Source: an uncultured Ruminiclostridium sp. (GTDB taxonomy: Bacteria > Bacillota > Clostridia > Oscillospirales > Ruminococcaceae). From it: a DNA stretch of 64,000 bases. Positions within the stretch are counted from its first letter, which is position 1; each line of letters opens with the position of its first letter. The notes beneath the pieces are model-generated. The model was given only the letters and a program-made list of their open reading frames with translations, had not been told where the DNA came from and did no database searches. Made by a program: the position numbers and the translations under genes. Location of the stretch: the NCBI GenBank assembly GCA_934454635.1, contig CAKSFR010000008.1, positions 62,001-126,000 on the forward strand. The letters are read 5' to 3'. Below, in pieces: positions 31,635 to 41,144 of the stretch.

Positions 31635-33038
31635 TCAGAAATTGAAGTACAGGAACGGATTGTACGTTGCGTCGGCAAGGTATGCAATGCAAAGAACAAA
31701 TACCGCTGTTTTAACAAAGGGCGTCGCGTAGTTCATTATTGTCGGAATGCGCTTTGTAAGTCTTTCCACAATGATTTTCCATGCGTCGGTAGAAGCAAAT
31801 ATACCGACAACCAGCAATATGCCGTAATTAAGCAGCAGATACAGCGCCGTATCGTCGCAGAACACGCCGTTTGCTCCGAACATGGCTCCCATATAAGAAA
31901 AAGCCGTGCTTATATCGGGCGTTACAAACAGCACCCAGCCAAGTACCACGAGAAGCATTGTGTACAGCCAGCTTATCGCCGACGGCAGCTTCTTGAGAAC
32001 ATTCCCGAGAAATAGCTTTTCGATTATTATAAACACGCCGTACAGCGAACCCCAGAGTATAAAGTTCCAGCTTGCTCCGTGCCACACGCCTGTCAGAAAC
32101 CACACGACGGCGAGGTTAAAAATCGTACGCTTCATGCCCTTGCGATTTCCGCCAAGCGGAAAATAAACATAGCTTTTAAACCAGTCGCCGAGAGTTATAT
32201 GCCAGCGCCGCCAAAATTCGCTTACGCTTTTTGAAAGATAAGGATAGTTGAAATTTTCGGGGAAATTAAATCCCATCATTTTTCCAAGCCCTATCGCCAT
32301 ATCGGAATAACCCGAAAAGTCAAAATAGATTTGCAGAGTATAGCCGATAATCCCAAGCCACGCCGTAAGCGCCGACATTTCAGTCGTCCCGACAGCGAAA
32401 GCCGCGTTCCAGAGCTGCCCGACACCGTTGGCGATAAGCACCTTTTTGCCCATACCGGTAATAAACCGCACTATGCCGTCATAGATCATGTCAAGATTTA
32501 TCTTGCGGCATTCAAGTTCCGCCGCAATATCGTTATATCTTACGATAGGTCCCGCGACTATCTGGGGGAAAAGCGTAACGAACGCCGCAAAAGCAATCGG
32601 ATTTTTCTGCACCTTTACGTTTCCGAGGTACATATCAATCGTATAGGACATCGACTGGAACGTGAAGAAGCTGATTCCGATAGGAAGCGGAAGATTCGGG
32701 TTGTTAAGAACAGGACCGAAAATGTTATTGACATTTTCAACGAAGAAGCCGCTGTACTTGAATACTGCAAGAAGCGATAAATTCATTACCAGCGATACGA
32801 TAAGGCATATTTTTTTCACTGCCTTATTGTCGTTAAATTTGTCGATGAGCAATCCCGCCGTATAGTCGATAAGCGTTGAAATAACCATTACAACCACATA
32901 TTTCGGCTCGCCCCATGCGTAAAAAACAAGACCGCAGATAAGAATTATAAAATTTTTCAGTTTAAGCGGCACTGTATAATACAGCAGCAGCGCAATAACC
33001 AAAAACAAAAACAAAAATACCAGACTTGAAAAAACCAT
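31635..33038 (-). CDS. MBOAT-family membrane O-acyltransferase (AlgI/DltB-like)
   Basis: A 467-residue polytopic membrane protein that passes acyl groups across the membrane to an exported polymer. The N terminus (VFLFLFLVIALLLYYTVPLKLKNF) and PQIVAGPIVRYNDI, EFWRRWHITLGDWFKSYVYFPLGG (with conserved Arg/Trp/His) and the catalytic-His region VWFLTGVWHGASWNFILWG are typical of AlgI. It works with the DHHW protein encoded next. AAAGGA lies 8 bases upstream; it follows rnmV by only 5 bp, although the function is unrelated. Confidence 0.93.
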   Translation of the reverse strand: MVFSSLVFLFLFLVIALLLYYTVPLKLKNFIILICGLVFYAWGEPKYVVVMVISTLIDYTAGLLIDKFNDNKAVKKICLIVSLVMNLSLLAVFKYSGFFVENVNNIFGPVLNNPNLPLPIGISFFTFQSMSYTIDMYLGNVKVQKNPIAFAAFVTLFPQIVAGPIVRYNDIAAELECRKINLDMIYDGIVRFITGMGKKVLIANGVGQLWNAAFAVGTTEMSALTAWLGIIGYTLQIYFDFSGYSDMAIGLGKMMGFNFPENFNYPYLSKSVSEFWRRWHITLGDWFKSYVYFPLGGNRKGMKRTIFNLAVVWFLTGVWHGASWNFILWGSLYGVFIIIEKLFLGNVLKKLPSAISWLYTMLLVVLGWVLFVTPDISTAFSYMGAMFGANGVFCDDTALYLLLNYGILLVVGIFASTDAWKIIVERLTKRIPTIMNYATPFVKTAVFVLCIAYLADATYNPFLYFNF

Positions 33039-33043
33039 AATTG

Positions 33044-33628
33044 TTATTCCTTTACCTTTTTCAGTACATTTTCATATTGTTCCCTTGTATAAAGCCTGTT
33101 GAGAACCTCAAGCAGACCGGACGTGCTGAGATGTTCGGGAAGCTTCAGCGCTTCAAACAGCTTTTTTCTAAGCTGTGCGCTGCCCTGTCCACCCATAAGT
33201 CCGTCTGATAATAGATCCGCGCGGCTGAGCCATTCAGCCGAAGAATGTCCCTCAGAAAATATCCCCGCCTTTTTAAAAGCTTCCTCAAGAACGGCGATAT
33301 CCATTCCCTCAACTCCGAGCTTGCCCTCCTTGGATGGCTTCTCCTTTCGCCGTTCCTTACCGAAAATATCGGGTATATATACGTTATATATTTTTCCGTT
33401 TTTTATACAGCTTTTTATGTGACTTCGTATCTGAAAACCCGCGCCGTCGCTGTCGGTCAGGATAATTATCCCGTCTTTTTCGGCGAACGCGCGTATCAGC
33501 GCCATTTTTTCCTTGTCCTTATATATGCCGAAGCCGTCGGTTGTAATAATAAGGGCTTCAACGATCGATTCGAGCTTTATGCGGTCGTACTTTCCCTCAA
33601 CAATTATTGGCTGTTTTACATAAATCAT
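33044..33628 (-). CDS. rnmV: Ribonuclease M5-like Toprim protein
   Basis: RNase M5 completes 5S rRNA maturation in Firmicutes. 194 residues: Toprim domain with the Glu in IIVEGKYDRIKLE (residue 11) and the DSD pair ILTDSDGAGFQIR, then the DUF4093-type C-terminal part (GVEGMDIAVLEEAF). Length and order match RnmV. It overlaps holA by 4 bp (ATGA) in a comEC-holA-rnmV series. A general DNA-primase-like Toprim protein is the alternative. Confidence 0.85.
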   Translation of the reverse strand: MIYVKQPIIVEGKYDRIKLESIVEALIITTDGFGIYKDKEKMALIRAFAEKDGIIILTDSDGAGFQIRSHIKSCIKNGKIYNVYIPDIFGKERRKEKPSKEGKLGVEGMDIAVLEEAFKKAGIFSEGHSSAEWLSRADLLSDGLMGGQGSAQLRKKLFEALKLPEHLSTSGLLEVLNRLYTREQYENVLKKVKE

Positions 33629-34671
33629 ACACTTTTCTCCCGCTGCGCAACAAATAGCTTCGCTATCGCCTGCTCGATTACAGTTCGGCTGTCTATCGGG
33701 GAGGATTTCATCATTATATCGGCTTCATTCAAAATCTCAAGAGTTTTTCGCAGATATCCTACGCGCAGCTTTGAAACGGCGTTCATAGCCTTTGAAAGAA
33801 CCCAGACGCGATTTTTCGCATACGAAAATTCCTCCGCAGCCTGATTCGGGAGAACTCCCGTCATTTTCGCGATTTTCGCTCTGTAAAAATCAAGATACGT
33901 TCCCGAAAGCGCAGATAAAATAACAACAGGCTCAACTCTCTGAAAAATAAGGTCGGAAACTATTCCGAACGCCTGCTCGCGCTTTCCCGAGTTTATCGCC
34001 GTGGCAAGCTCATACACGCTTGTATCAAGCTGCTTCGCTACAAGAGAGTCTATCATGCCGCGGGTTATAACTCCGCCGCTTCCGACATAGCTTATCAGCT
34101 TTGCCGTTTCCTCGCTTACAAGATTGAGGCTGCAAAGAACCCTTTCCGTGAGATATAAAGCGTCCTCGCGGGAAATTACAACGCCCTGCTTTGCCGCTTT
34201 TCTTATTACAAGCTCCGCTATTTTCGGCTGCGGCATTGCGTCCATTTTGCACACGGCGCCCGCTTTTTCCACTGCGGCAATAAATTTTTTTGTCTGCGAT
34301 TTTCTTTCGTCGGGAGATACGCCCGTGTTATTGAACAGCAGGAGCGTGGTTTCGGGAACGTCTGCGATAATTGAAAGCAGCCGTTCAAATGCTTCCTTTT
34401 CAATTTTTTCGGGGTCGATATCATTCACGGAAATAAGCTTCATATCCGCAAAAACAGGAAGTCCGTCAACATGATCCGAAAGCATATCCATATCGGGGTT
34501 TCCGCTTATGCGCACCAGATTGAAATCCAGCGCGTCTTCCCCGACTGTCTTTTTTATCAGGCGGTCAACATACGTTTTTACAAGAAACGGTTCTTTTCCG
34601 TATAAAAAATATACGCGTTCGATACGCCCCGCGCGTATATCCGCACTAAGTCGATCCTCTTCGAGCTTCAT
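33625..34671 (-). CDS. holA: DNA polymerase III delta subunit
   Basis: HolA is the clamp-loader subunit that opens the sliding clamp. 348 residues with the family's YFLYGKEPFLVKTYVDRLIKK start, a degenerate P-loop-like domain and the C-terminal collar domain (VEPVVILSALSGTYLDFYRAKI). Two ATGs lie in tandem; the second (34671) is preferred because GGAGG is 6 bases upstream rather than 3. The start overlaps the comEC stop (TGATG), the usual comEC-holA neighbourhood in Firmicutes. Confidence 0.93.
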   Translation of the reverse strand: MKLEEDRLSADIRAGRIERVYFLYGKEPFLVKTYVDRLIKKTVGEDALDFNLVRISGNPDMDMLSDHVDGLPVFADMKLISVNDIDPEKIEKEAFERLLSIIADVPETTLLLFNNTGVSPDERKSQTKKFIAAVEKAGAVCKMDAMPQPKIAELVIRKAAKQGVVISREDALYLTERVLCSLNLVSEETAKLISYVGSGGVITRGMIDSLVAKQLDTSVYELATAINSGKREQAFGIVSDLIFQRVEPVVILSALSGTYLDFYRAKIAKMTGVLPNQAAEEFSYAKNRVWVLSKAMNAVSKLRVGYLRKTLEILNEADIMMKSSPIDSRTVIEQAIAKLFVAQREKSV

Positions 34672-36707
34672 CATGCACCTCCCTCGGAAAACAGCACGTT
34701 TCCGCCGCTGTCAACAGTTATTCTGATTTTATCATAGTAAGCGTTGCACGCTGTATTCATGCGTTTGTCTAAAAATATTTCCTTATAGCTGCCGCCGTTT
34801 TCGTGATTTTTACGATAACCGCTGTAAATCGCGAAATCAGCCTCGGAAACTGCGTCGATTTCAGCAAGGCTCAGCGTAATACCGCGAACATCAAGATAAA
34901 TTCCGCCATTCTCCGCAGTAACGGTATATTCTCCGCTTATATCATATACCGCGTCGGAGCTTTCAGGCGTATGAAGCTTAACCGAGTCCAACTGCGACAG
35001 TGCCGAAATATTATTATCACTGCTGTTTACCGAGCAAACAAGCAAGACCCGCTTTCCGATTCCTTCCGACAGCATTTCCGAGGTTATTTTCCTGCTGTCG
35101 CCCGTAGAAAGAAAGCTTACGCCCATTCCGCTTTTTACAATAGCCATACCGTCCGCACCGTCGGAATATAAATTTATTTCAATTATATCCCCGCGTAAAA
35201 TATCGCTGAAAGCGGCAGCGCCTATTATCACGCAAAGCGAAACCGAAGAAAATCTTACAAAATATTTCAGTTTTCCCGTAACCGCAAGCGTCAGAAGCAT
35301 ACCGAACGCCGTAACCGCCGCAAGCTGCTGCCAGAACGGCGCGTCTGTTTCTATGTAGCCGTAAGGAAGCTTTCCGAACGTGTAAAAAATAAAGTTCATC
35401 GCACGAGCACAAAATCCTGCGGGAAGCATGAAAACCTCCGCAAAAAGACCGCCCGTAAGCAAATTCAGCAGCATCAGAAGCATTGCAGCCATGAAAGCGG
35501 GATAAATAAGCAGGGTCGAAATCGGAGAAACGAGTGAAACCCCTCCAAAGCAAAGCATACTTATCGGGAACGTGCAGAAAAGCGCGCACGCGGAGCCGAT
35601 AAGCGACTCTTTTATTGTGCGGAATTTATCTGAACGAATTAACGTTTCGGAAATTCTCGGCGCAATAACGCCGACTCCGAGCGTTCCCAGAACCGATAGC
35701 CATAAACCCACATCACGGCACGCATACGGCTGAAAAACAAGGATCGCAAGCAGCGCCGCTCCCACCGAATTAAACGGGTCGGATTTTCTGAAAAACAACT
35801 CGCCGCCGTAATATATCAGCAGCATTATTCCCGCTCTCATCACAGATGAAGTCATTCCGAAGAAAAGCATAAGCAGAACGATTATCGCCGCTGTAACTGC
35901 GCTTCTCAGTATTCTCCTTCGTTTAATCCTGTCGAGAAAAAGCAGACGTATCGTATGTACTATGAGCGAAAGATGCAATCCCGAAACGGCGGCGATGTGC
36001 GACAGACCTGCTCGGCGCAGCGATACCGACTGCATTTCCGAAAACCCTGATTTATCTCCGAAAAAAATCGCGCAAAGCACACTGCTTTCTTCTTCGGATA
36101 AAACGGTTCTTACCCTGCTTTTTATGCTGTCCGAAAAATCGGAAAGAACGGCATTGAAGCTGAACGAATGCGATATGACCGAAACCTCGCCTTTCGCCCG
36201 CGCCTTTATAAAAATCCCTTTTGAAAAATAATAATCCTTCTCCGAAAAATCCGCCGTATTCCCGAGTTCGGAAAACGCAGCGTCAAAAGCTATCGTATCC
36301 CCTTCTTCAATCCCGTTGTCGGCAGCATAAAGCGTAAATTTTACAGGCACTCCGTCGATTTCGCCGCTTACGGTAAGCCTTACGGTATCATTGCTCGGAG
36401 CCGTCCGCTCGGTAACAATTCCGACGATATGCGCAGCGCTTCCGCTCAGAGAACGCACAGGCTCAACAAAAATCGTACTGTAAATACCGAATGCAAGCAG
36501 CGCTGCTGCCGCTGAAAGAATATGACGGCGAAAATCGCAGATATTCAGTAATTTCAAAAGTACAAACAAGGCTGCAAGCGCCGCCGAGAAAATAAAACAA
36601 AAAGCGCTGCTTAAAAAAGACGCGCAAACAAGCCCGAAAAGGTACGAAAAACCGATCAGAGCTTGTGCGCGATGCTTTTTTATTGTATTTTCACGACTTC
36701 TCAACAC
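34671..36707 (-). CDS. comEC: ComEC/Rec2-family DNA uptake channel, with degenerate MBL domain
   Basis: ComEC forms the inner-membrane channel for single-stranded DNA during transformation. 678 residues: N-terminal helices, an OB-like DUF4131 domain (about 85-165), then the competence membrane domain (AAVSGLHLSLIVHTIRLLFL, GMTSSVMRAGIMLLIYYGG). The C-terminal metallo-beta-lactamase-like domain is present in outline (INLYSDGADGMAIV, FLSTGDS), but where active forms have a THxDxDH motif this one reads VCSVNSSDNNISAL, so it should not bind metal. The start is GTG (or the adjacent TTG), overlapping the HIT gene by 7 bp. No other competence gene is in the window. Confidence 0.9.
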   Translation of the reverse strand: MLRSRENTIKKHRAQALIGFSYLFGLVCASFLSSAFCFIFSAALAALFVLLKLLNICDFRRHILSAAAALLAFGIYSTIFVEPVRSLSGSAAHIVGIVTERTAPSNDTVRLTVSGEIDGVPVKFTLYAADNGIEEGDTIAFDAAFSELGNTADFSEKDYYFSKGIFIKARAKGEVSVISHSFSFNAVLSDFSDSIKSRVRTVLSEEESSVLCAIFFGDKSGFSEMQSVSLRRAGLSHIAAVSGLHLSLIVHTIRLLFLDRIKRRRILRSAVTAAIIVLLMLFFGMTSSVMRAGIMLLIYYGGELFFRKSDPFNSVGAALLAILVFQPYACRDVGLWLSVLGTLGVGVIAPRISETLIRSDKFRTIKESLIGSACALFCTFPISMLCFGGVSLVSPISTLLIYPAFMAAMLLMLLNLLTGGLFAEVFMLPAGFCARAMNFIFYTFGKLPYGYIETDAPFWQQLAAVTAFGMLLTLAVTGKLKYFVRFSSVSLCVIIGAAAFSDILRGDIIEINLYSDGADGMAIVKSGMGVSFLSTGDSRKITSEMLSEGIGKRVLLVCSVNSSDNNISALSQLDSVKLHTPESSDAVYDISGEYTVTAENGGIYLDVRGITLSLAEIDAVSEADFAIYSGYRKNHENGGSYKEIFLDKRMNTACNAYYDKIRITVDSGGNVLFSEGGA

Positions 36708-37042
36708 ATTTTCTCGGTAAGCTTTTCGCCGCCGAGAATGTGGAAGTGCAGATGATGAACGGTCTGACCGCCGTTTTCACCGATGTTGGTGACTACGCGG
36801 TATCCGTTCCGGAGATTGAACTCCGCCGCAAGCTGCTTAGCGACAAGCATAACCTCGGCAACCACGCCTATGTTATCCTCAGTAACGTCGTTCAGGCTTT
36901 CTATATGCATTTTAGGGATAACGAGGATATGAACGGGCGCCTGAGGATTTATATCCTTAAACGCAAGAACCGTTTCGCTTTCATAAACCTTCTCAGACGG
37001 GATCTCACCGTCGATTATCTTACAGAATAAGCAGTCTTTCAT
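36701..37042 (-). CDS. HIT-family nucleotide hydrolase (HinT-like)
   Basis: 113 residues. The histidine triad HHLHFH lies near residue 98, with the N-terminal CLFCKIIDGEIPSEKVYE and LVIPKMHIESL segments of the HinT branch. These enzymes hydrolyse purine nucleoside phosphoramidates and aminoacyl-AMP. The family role fits its place 18 bp downstream of alaS, since synthetases release aminoacyl-AMP; the functional link is inference. Confidence 0.94.
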   Translation of the reverse strand: MKDCLFCKIIDGEIPSEKVYESETVLAFKDINPQAPVHILVIPKMHIESLNDVTEDNIGVVAEVMLVAKQLAAEFNLRNGYRVVTNIGENGGQTVHHLHFHILGGEKLTEKMC

Positions 37043-37060
37043 AGATATTATTCCTTTCTG

Positions 37061-39694
37061 TCAGTTAAGCTGGCTTGCTGCAATTTCATTGAGCGCGGCA
37101 AGCGCTTCGTTTATTTTGGTCGTGTCGGCAATTCCCGCCATAGCGCTGTCGGGCTTTCCGCCGCCCTTTCCGCCTGCAATAGCAGCGATCTGCTTAACTA
37201 TCTGACCTGCATTAGCGCCCTTTGCAACAGCTTCCTTTGAGCATATGCAGAGGAAATTTCCCTTTCCGTCGGCATGACCCGCAAGAACCGCAATGAAGCT
37301 GTCATACTTCGACTTGAGGTCGTCGCCTGCTTTTCGGAGCGCGTCGCCGACGGTTCCATCGAGAACGGCCGAGAACACCTTTATGCCTGCAACTTCAACA
37401 GCGCCGCCTGTAATGTCAGCCATTGCGGAAGCGGAAAGCTGACGTTCAAGCTTGTCGATCTCCTTTTTAGCCTCGGAAAGCTCGCTCTGAAGCGCTTCAC
37501 AGCGCTGTACAAGCGCACTCGGATTAGCAAGCTTCAAGGTCTGCGCAGCAGCATGGATAGTGCTGTTCGCCTCGTTAAGGGCTTCGAGCACGCCTGCGCC
37601 GGTAACCGCTTCGATTCTTCTTACGCCGGAAGCGACCGACGTTTCGGATATAATCTTGAAAAGTCCCGCTTTTGAAGTATTGTCGAGATGCGTGCCGCCG
37701 CAAAATTCCGTAGAATGTCCGTCCGTAACGCTTACAACGCGTACAACATCGCCGTACTTTTCTCCGAAAAGCGCCATTGCGCCTTTTTTCTTGGCTTCTT
37801 CAATAGGAAGTTCCTCTGTTACAACGGGAACCGCCGCAAGGATTTCTTTATTTACAAGAGCTTCAATCTGCGCAAGCTCGTCCGGTGTTACCGCGCTGAA
37901 ATGCGAGAAATCGAAGCGGCAGCGATACGGGTCAACATAAGAACCCGCCTGATGAACGTGGTCGCCGAGAACCGCACGAAGCGCCGCCTGAAGCAAATGA
38001 GCGCAGGTGTGGTTTCTCGCGGTAGCCATGCGAAGCTCCTTATCAACAGCCGCTGTAACTGCGTCGCCTGTCATAAACGAGCCCTGTAAGCAGCGGCAGT
38101 AGCATACAAACTGTCCGCCGCCGATCTTCTTCGTGTCCATAACTTCAAGGACATTGTCTCCGCCTGCGCTTGTTATAGTACCCTTATCGCCGACCTGTCC
38201 GCCGCTTTCCGCGTAGAAAGGCGTAGCTTCAATAACAACGGCAGCGTCGTTATCCTCGTCAATGCTGTCGGTAAGAGCGCCGTCCTTTAACATTGCAATA
38301 ATCTTTGTTTCGCAGGAAAGCTCCTTATATCCGACAAAAGTTGTCTTTAAGCCCGAAAGCGCGTCCGCAGCCGCATCGTCCCAGCCGCCCTTGAAAGACT
38401 GATTTGCACGCGCGGTAAGCTTCTGATTCTTCATAAGCTCCATAAAGCGCGCTTCGTCAAGGGTAAGTCCCTTTTCTTCAAGGATCTCCTTCGTAAGGTC
38501 GAGCGGAAAACCGTAGGTATCGTGCAGCTTGAATGCGTCGTCGCCGCTCAGCACGCCGTTTTCGCCAAGCTGGGCGATAAGGTCGGTAAGTATCTGCGAA
38601 CCCTTTTCAACAGTCTTATTAAAGCTTTCTTCCTCGGTAGCAATGACCTTCATGATATATTCGCGCTTTTCTTCAAGTTCGGGGTAAGCGTCCTTATTTT
38701 CCTTAATTACCTGATCGACAATTTCCGTAAGGAACGGCTTTGTTACGCCGAGAAGTCTGCCGTGGCGCGCAGCGCGTCTTAACAGGCGGCGAAGAACATA
38801 TCCTCTGCCCTCGTTTGAAGGTCTTACGCCGTCGCCGACCATAAACGTAGTCGCACGAACGTGGTCGGTAATTACTCGGATAGAAACGTCCTCCTTGTAA
38901 TTTGCGCCGTATGTCTTTCCCGAAACGGAGCAGATTCTCTTGATAATATTCTGAATCGTATCGACCTCAAACATATTATCAACTCCCTGCATTACGCAGG
39001 CAAGGCGTTCAAGTCCCATACCCGTATCGATATTCTTTGTTGCAAGCTGAGTATAGTTTCCGTTTCCGTCGTTGTCAAACTGGGTAAATACGAGATTCCA
39101 GATCTCAATGATGCGGTCGCAGTCGCCCGCCTGCTCAAAACTCTCAAACGGACCGTACTTTTCGCCGCGGTCGAAGTGGATTTCGGAACAGGGACCACAG
39201 GGACCGCTTCCGTGTTCCCAGAAATTTTCCGACTTGCCGAGCTTAATTATTCTGTCGCGCGGGATCCCGACTTCGTTAGCCCAGATATCTCCCGCCTCGT
39301 CGTCCTCTTCATAAATGGTGATCCAAAGCTTTTCGGGTTCAATCTCAAGCTCTTTCGTGAGAAATTCCCACGCCCACGCGGTAGCTTCATGCTTAAAGTA
39401 ATCGCCGAACGAAAAATTTCCGAGCATTTCAAAATATGTGCCGTGACGCGCGGTCTTTCCGACATTTTCGATATCGGGCGTTCTTATGCACTTCTGGCAG
39501 GTTGTAACGCGTTTTCTCGGCGGAGTTTCAATTCCCTGAAAAAACTTCTTTAAAGGCGTCATTCCCGCATTTATCAGCAGTATCGAATTATCGCCCTGCG
39601 GAACAAGGGGCGCGGACGCCATTCTGAGATGTCCCTTGCTTTCAAAAAATTTCAGATAACGTTCTCTGAGTTCATTAAGACCTGTCCACTTCAT
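37061..39694 (-). CDS. alaS: Alanyl-tRNA synthetase
   Basis: 877 residues, the usual length. Class II catalytic domain at the N terminus (LLINAGMTPLKKFFQG; ARHGTYFEMLGNFSFGDYFK), tRNA-recognition domain, editing domain with the zinc ligands HTCAH and CGGTH, and C-Ala domain ending near GKGGGKPDSAMAG. It charges tRNA-Ala and clears Ser/Gly errors. AAGGA before the ATG; it has its own promoter at 39781-39808 and no T-box in the 80-base leader. Probably cotranscribed with HIT, comEC, holA and rnmV. Confidence 0.97.
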   Translation of the reverse strand: MKWTGLNELRERYLKFFESKGHLRMASAPLVPQGDNSILLINAGMTPLKKFFQGIETPPRKRVTTCQKCIRTPDIENVGKTARHGTYFEMLGNFSFGDYFKHEATAWAWEFLTKELEIEPEKLWITIYEEDDEAGDIWANEVGIPRDRIIKLGKSENFWEHGSGPCGPCSEIHFDRGEKYGPFESFEQAGDCDRIIEIWNLVFTQFDNDGNGNYTQLATKNIDTGMGLERLACVMQGVDNMFEVDTIQNIIKRICSVSGKTYGANYKEDVSIRVITDHVRATTFMVGDGVRPSNEGRGYVLRRLLRRAARHGRLLGVTKPFLTEIVDQVIKENKDAYPELEEKREYIMKVIATEEESFNKTVEKGSQILTDLIAQLGENGVLSGDDAFKLHDTYGFPLDLTKEILEEKGLTLDEARFMELMKNQKLTARANQSFKGGWDDAAADALSGLKTTFVGYKELSCETKIIAMLKDGALTDSIDEDNDAAVVIEATPFYAESGGQVGDKGTITSAGGDNVLEVMDTKKIGGGQFVCYCRCLQGSFMTGDAVTAAVDKELRMATARNHTCAHLLQAALRAVLGDHVHQAGSYVDPYRCRFDFSHFSAVTPDELAQIEALVNKEILAAVPVVTEELPIEEAKKKGAMALFGEKYGDVVRVVSVTDGHSTEFCGGTHLDNTSKAGLFKIISETSVASGVRRIEAVTGAGVLEALNEANSTIHAAAQTLKLANPSALVQRCEALQSELSEAKKEIDKLERQLSASAMADITGGAVEVAGIKVFSAVLDGTVGDALRKAGDDLKSKYDSFIAVLAGHADGKGNFLCICSKEAVAKGANAGQIVKQIAAIAGGKGGGKPDSAMAGIADTTKINEALAALNEIAASQLN

Positions 39695-39780
39695 TGTTTT
39701 TTTCCTTAAACTTTTTTACATCGCCGAAAAACGGCGCTGTCCTGTTTTCCTTTCTTGTTATATCAAAAGATACCCATTTT

Positions 39781-39808
39781 ATTATAGCAAAATTTCCCGA
39801 AAAGTCAA
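39781..39808 (-). promoter_or_regulatory. alaS promoter
   Basis: On the minus strand TTGACT (39803-39808), 16-bp spacer, TATAAT (39781-39786). Confidence 0.8.
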
Positions 39809-39818
39809 CACTTTAACC

Positions 39819-40631
39819 TCAATTATTCTCTATTCCGAGAAAACGGCAGATATTGCCAGATAATATCTGCTCGCGTTCGCTGTCGGTAAGGTCGATTCTG
39901 TCAAATCTCGCAAGCTCTTCTTTTCCGTTCCACATAGGATAATCCGTTCCGAAAAAAACGCGTTCCGAACCGAACGCTTCAATATATCTCTTTGCTTTTT
40001 CGGGCGAAATCGCAAACAGCGAACTTGACGAGTCAACGTATACGTTTTCTATGTCAAGCAGGCATTGCTGCGCAGCGTCCCATTCGGTGTATCCTCCGAA
40101 ATGCGCACCGATCATCTTCTGCCGCGGAAATCTCTTTGCCGCGACTGCAAGCCTCTGCGGAGATGAATATGAAAACCGCTTATCTCCCGTATGAAAAAGT
40201 ATCGGGAGCCGACCGTCGATCACCTCGTAAAGTTCCATTGCGTGCTTGTCGTCGATATTGAACTTCTGAAAATCGGGGTGAAGCTTTATTCCGTGAAGTC
40301 CCAGCGAAATCATTCGCTTTATCTCCTCGTCCTCCTCGTCCGCGCTCATCGACGGGTGAAGCGAACCGAATCCCACAAATTTATCGGGATTTTCAGCAGC
40401 GCTTGAAGCGATAAAGTCATTTATTTTTCTCACCTGCTCATGCGTTGTCGCAACGGAATGCACCAGACAGCGCGAGATTCCCGCTTCTTCGCAGTTTTTG
40501 AGCAGCGACGGAATGCTTCCGTCAAACGCCATGGGAATATCGTAAAATTCTCCGATTGTTTTTGCCGCCTTTGCCGCAATTTTCTCCGGATAAATATGCA
40601 CATGACTGTCAAAAATCATCATAAACAGCAT
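39819..40631 (-). CDS. Amidohydrolase-related TIM-barrel metalloenzyme
   Basis: 270 residues of the amidohydrolase-2 family (decarboxylases and hydrolases acting on C-C or C-N bonds). The metal site is clear: DSHVHIYP at the N terminus, GIKLHPDFQ, PILFHTGD, MIGAHFGG and FGTDYPMW with the final metal-binding Asp. The substrate is unknown. Start codons at 40631, 40622 and 40619 are all possible; none has an ideal ribosome site, and the homology begins with MIFDSHVH. It stands alone upstream of alaS. Confidence 0.88.
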   Translation of the reverse strand: MLFMMIFDSHVHIYPEKIAAKAAKTIGEFYDIPMAFDGSIPSLLKNCEEAGISRCLVHSVATTHEQVRKINDFIASSAAENPDKFVGFGSLHPSMSADEEDEEIKRMISLGLHGIKLHPDFQKFNIDDKHAMELYEVIDGRLPILFHTGDKRFSYSSPQRLAVAAKRFPRQKMIGAHFGGYTEWDAAQQCLLDIENVYVDSSSSLFAISPEKAKRYIEAFGSERVFFGTDYPMWNGKEELARFDRIDLTDSEREQILSGNICRFLGIENN

Positions 40632-40748
40632 TCTTCTTTCTGAATTTTTTCAAATATCAGTATATCACTTTTCCGATATAATTTCAAGCGCAATAACAGT
40701 CTGCACCGTTATACCAAAACAGGTTTTGTTTAATAGCAACAAAAAAAC

Positions 40749-40800
40749 AAACGGTACGCAAAAATCATTGGAAATTTTCACATACCGTTTTTATTTTAGT
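40749..40800. terminator. Bidirectional terminator between azlD and amidohydrolase region
   Basis: AAACGGTA (40749-40756) pairs with TACCGTTT (40793-40800), with additional pairing inside, flanked by an A-run on the left and T-run on the right. It ends the azlCD transcript on the minus strand. Confidence 0.75.
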
Positions 40801-40829
40801 TGTCCGTTTTTCCCGATTATAAATTAGTC

Positions 40830-41144
40830 TTACTGTCCGACAAAAGCATAAATTACCATGTCAACGACAATACCCGCCACGACGCAAACCATAACGGGCA
40901 GCTTTTTCCACGCAAGCAGCGCGGCGGTCAGTCCTCCCGCGATTCCTATATACGGTTTTTCGGCGTCCACGGAAAATACCCCCGGAAAAATAAGCGCCGA
41001 CATAGCCGTATACGGAATAAGCCGCAGAAATTTCTCAAATTTCGGACTGAATTTAAATTTGCTGATAAATACCGCAGGAAGGGCGCGGGGGATATATGTA
41101 ACCGCAGTCATTCCTATTATCATAAGAATAATTTCGTATTTCAT
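40830..41144 (-). CDS. azlD: AzlD branched-chain amino acid exporter small subunit
   Basis: 104 residues with three or four membrane helices; TYIPRALPAVFISKFKFSPKFEKFLRLIPYTAMSALIFPG is split over the family's core (only the first 16 residues needed to recognise it). AzlD partners AzlC to export branched-chain amino acids and analogues. The ATG follows the azlC stop immediately (TAAATG), so translation is coupled. Confidence 0.93.
   Translation of the reverse strand: MKYEIILMIIGMTAVTYIPRALPAVFISKFKFSPKFEKFLRLIPYTAMSALIFPGVFSVDAEKPYIGIAGGLTAALLAWKKLPVMVCVVAGIVVDMVIYAFVGQ

Noticed and set aside
39695..39820. Possible T-box leader upstream of alaS (and likewise aspS)
   Set aside because: The leaders are only about 50-85 bases from the predicted start sites; a T-box needs roughly 200, and no antiterminator is seen.
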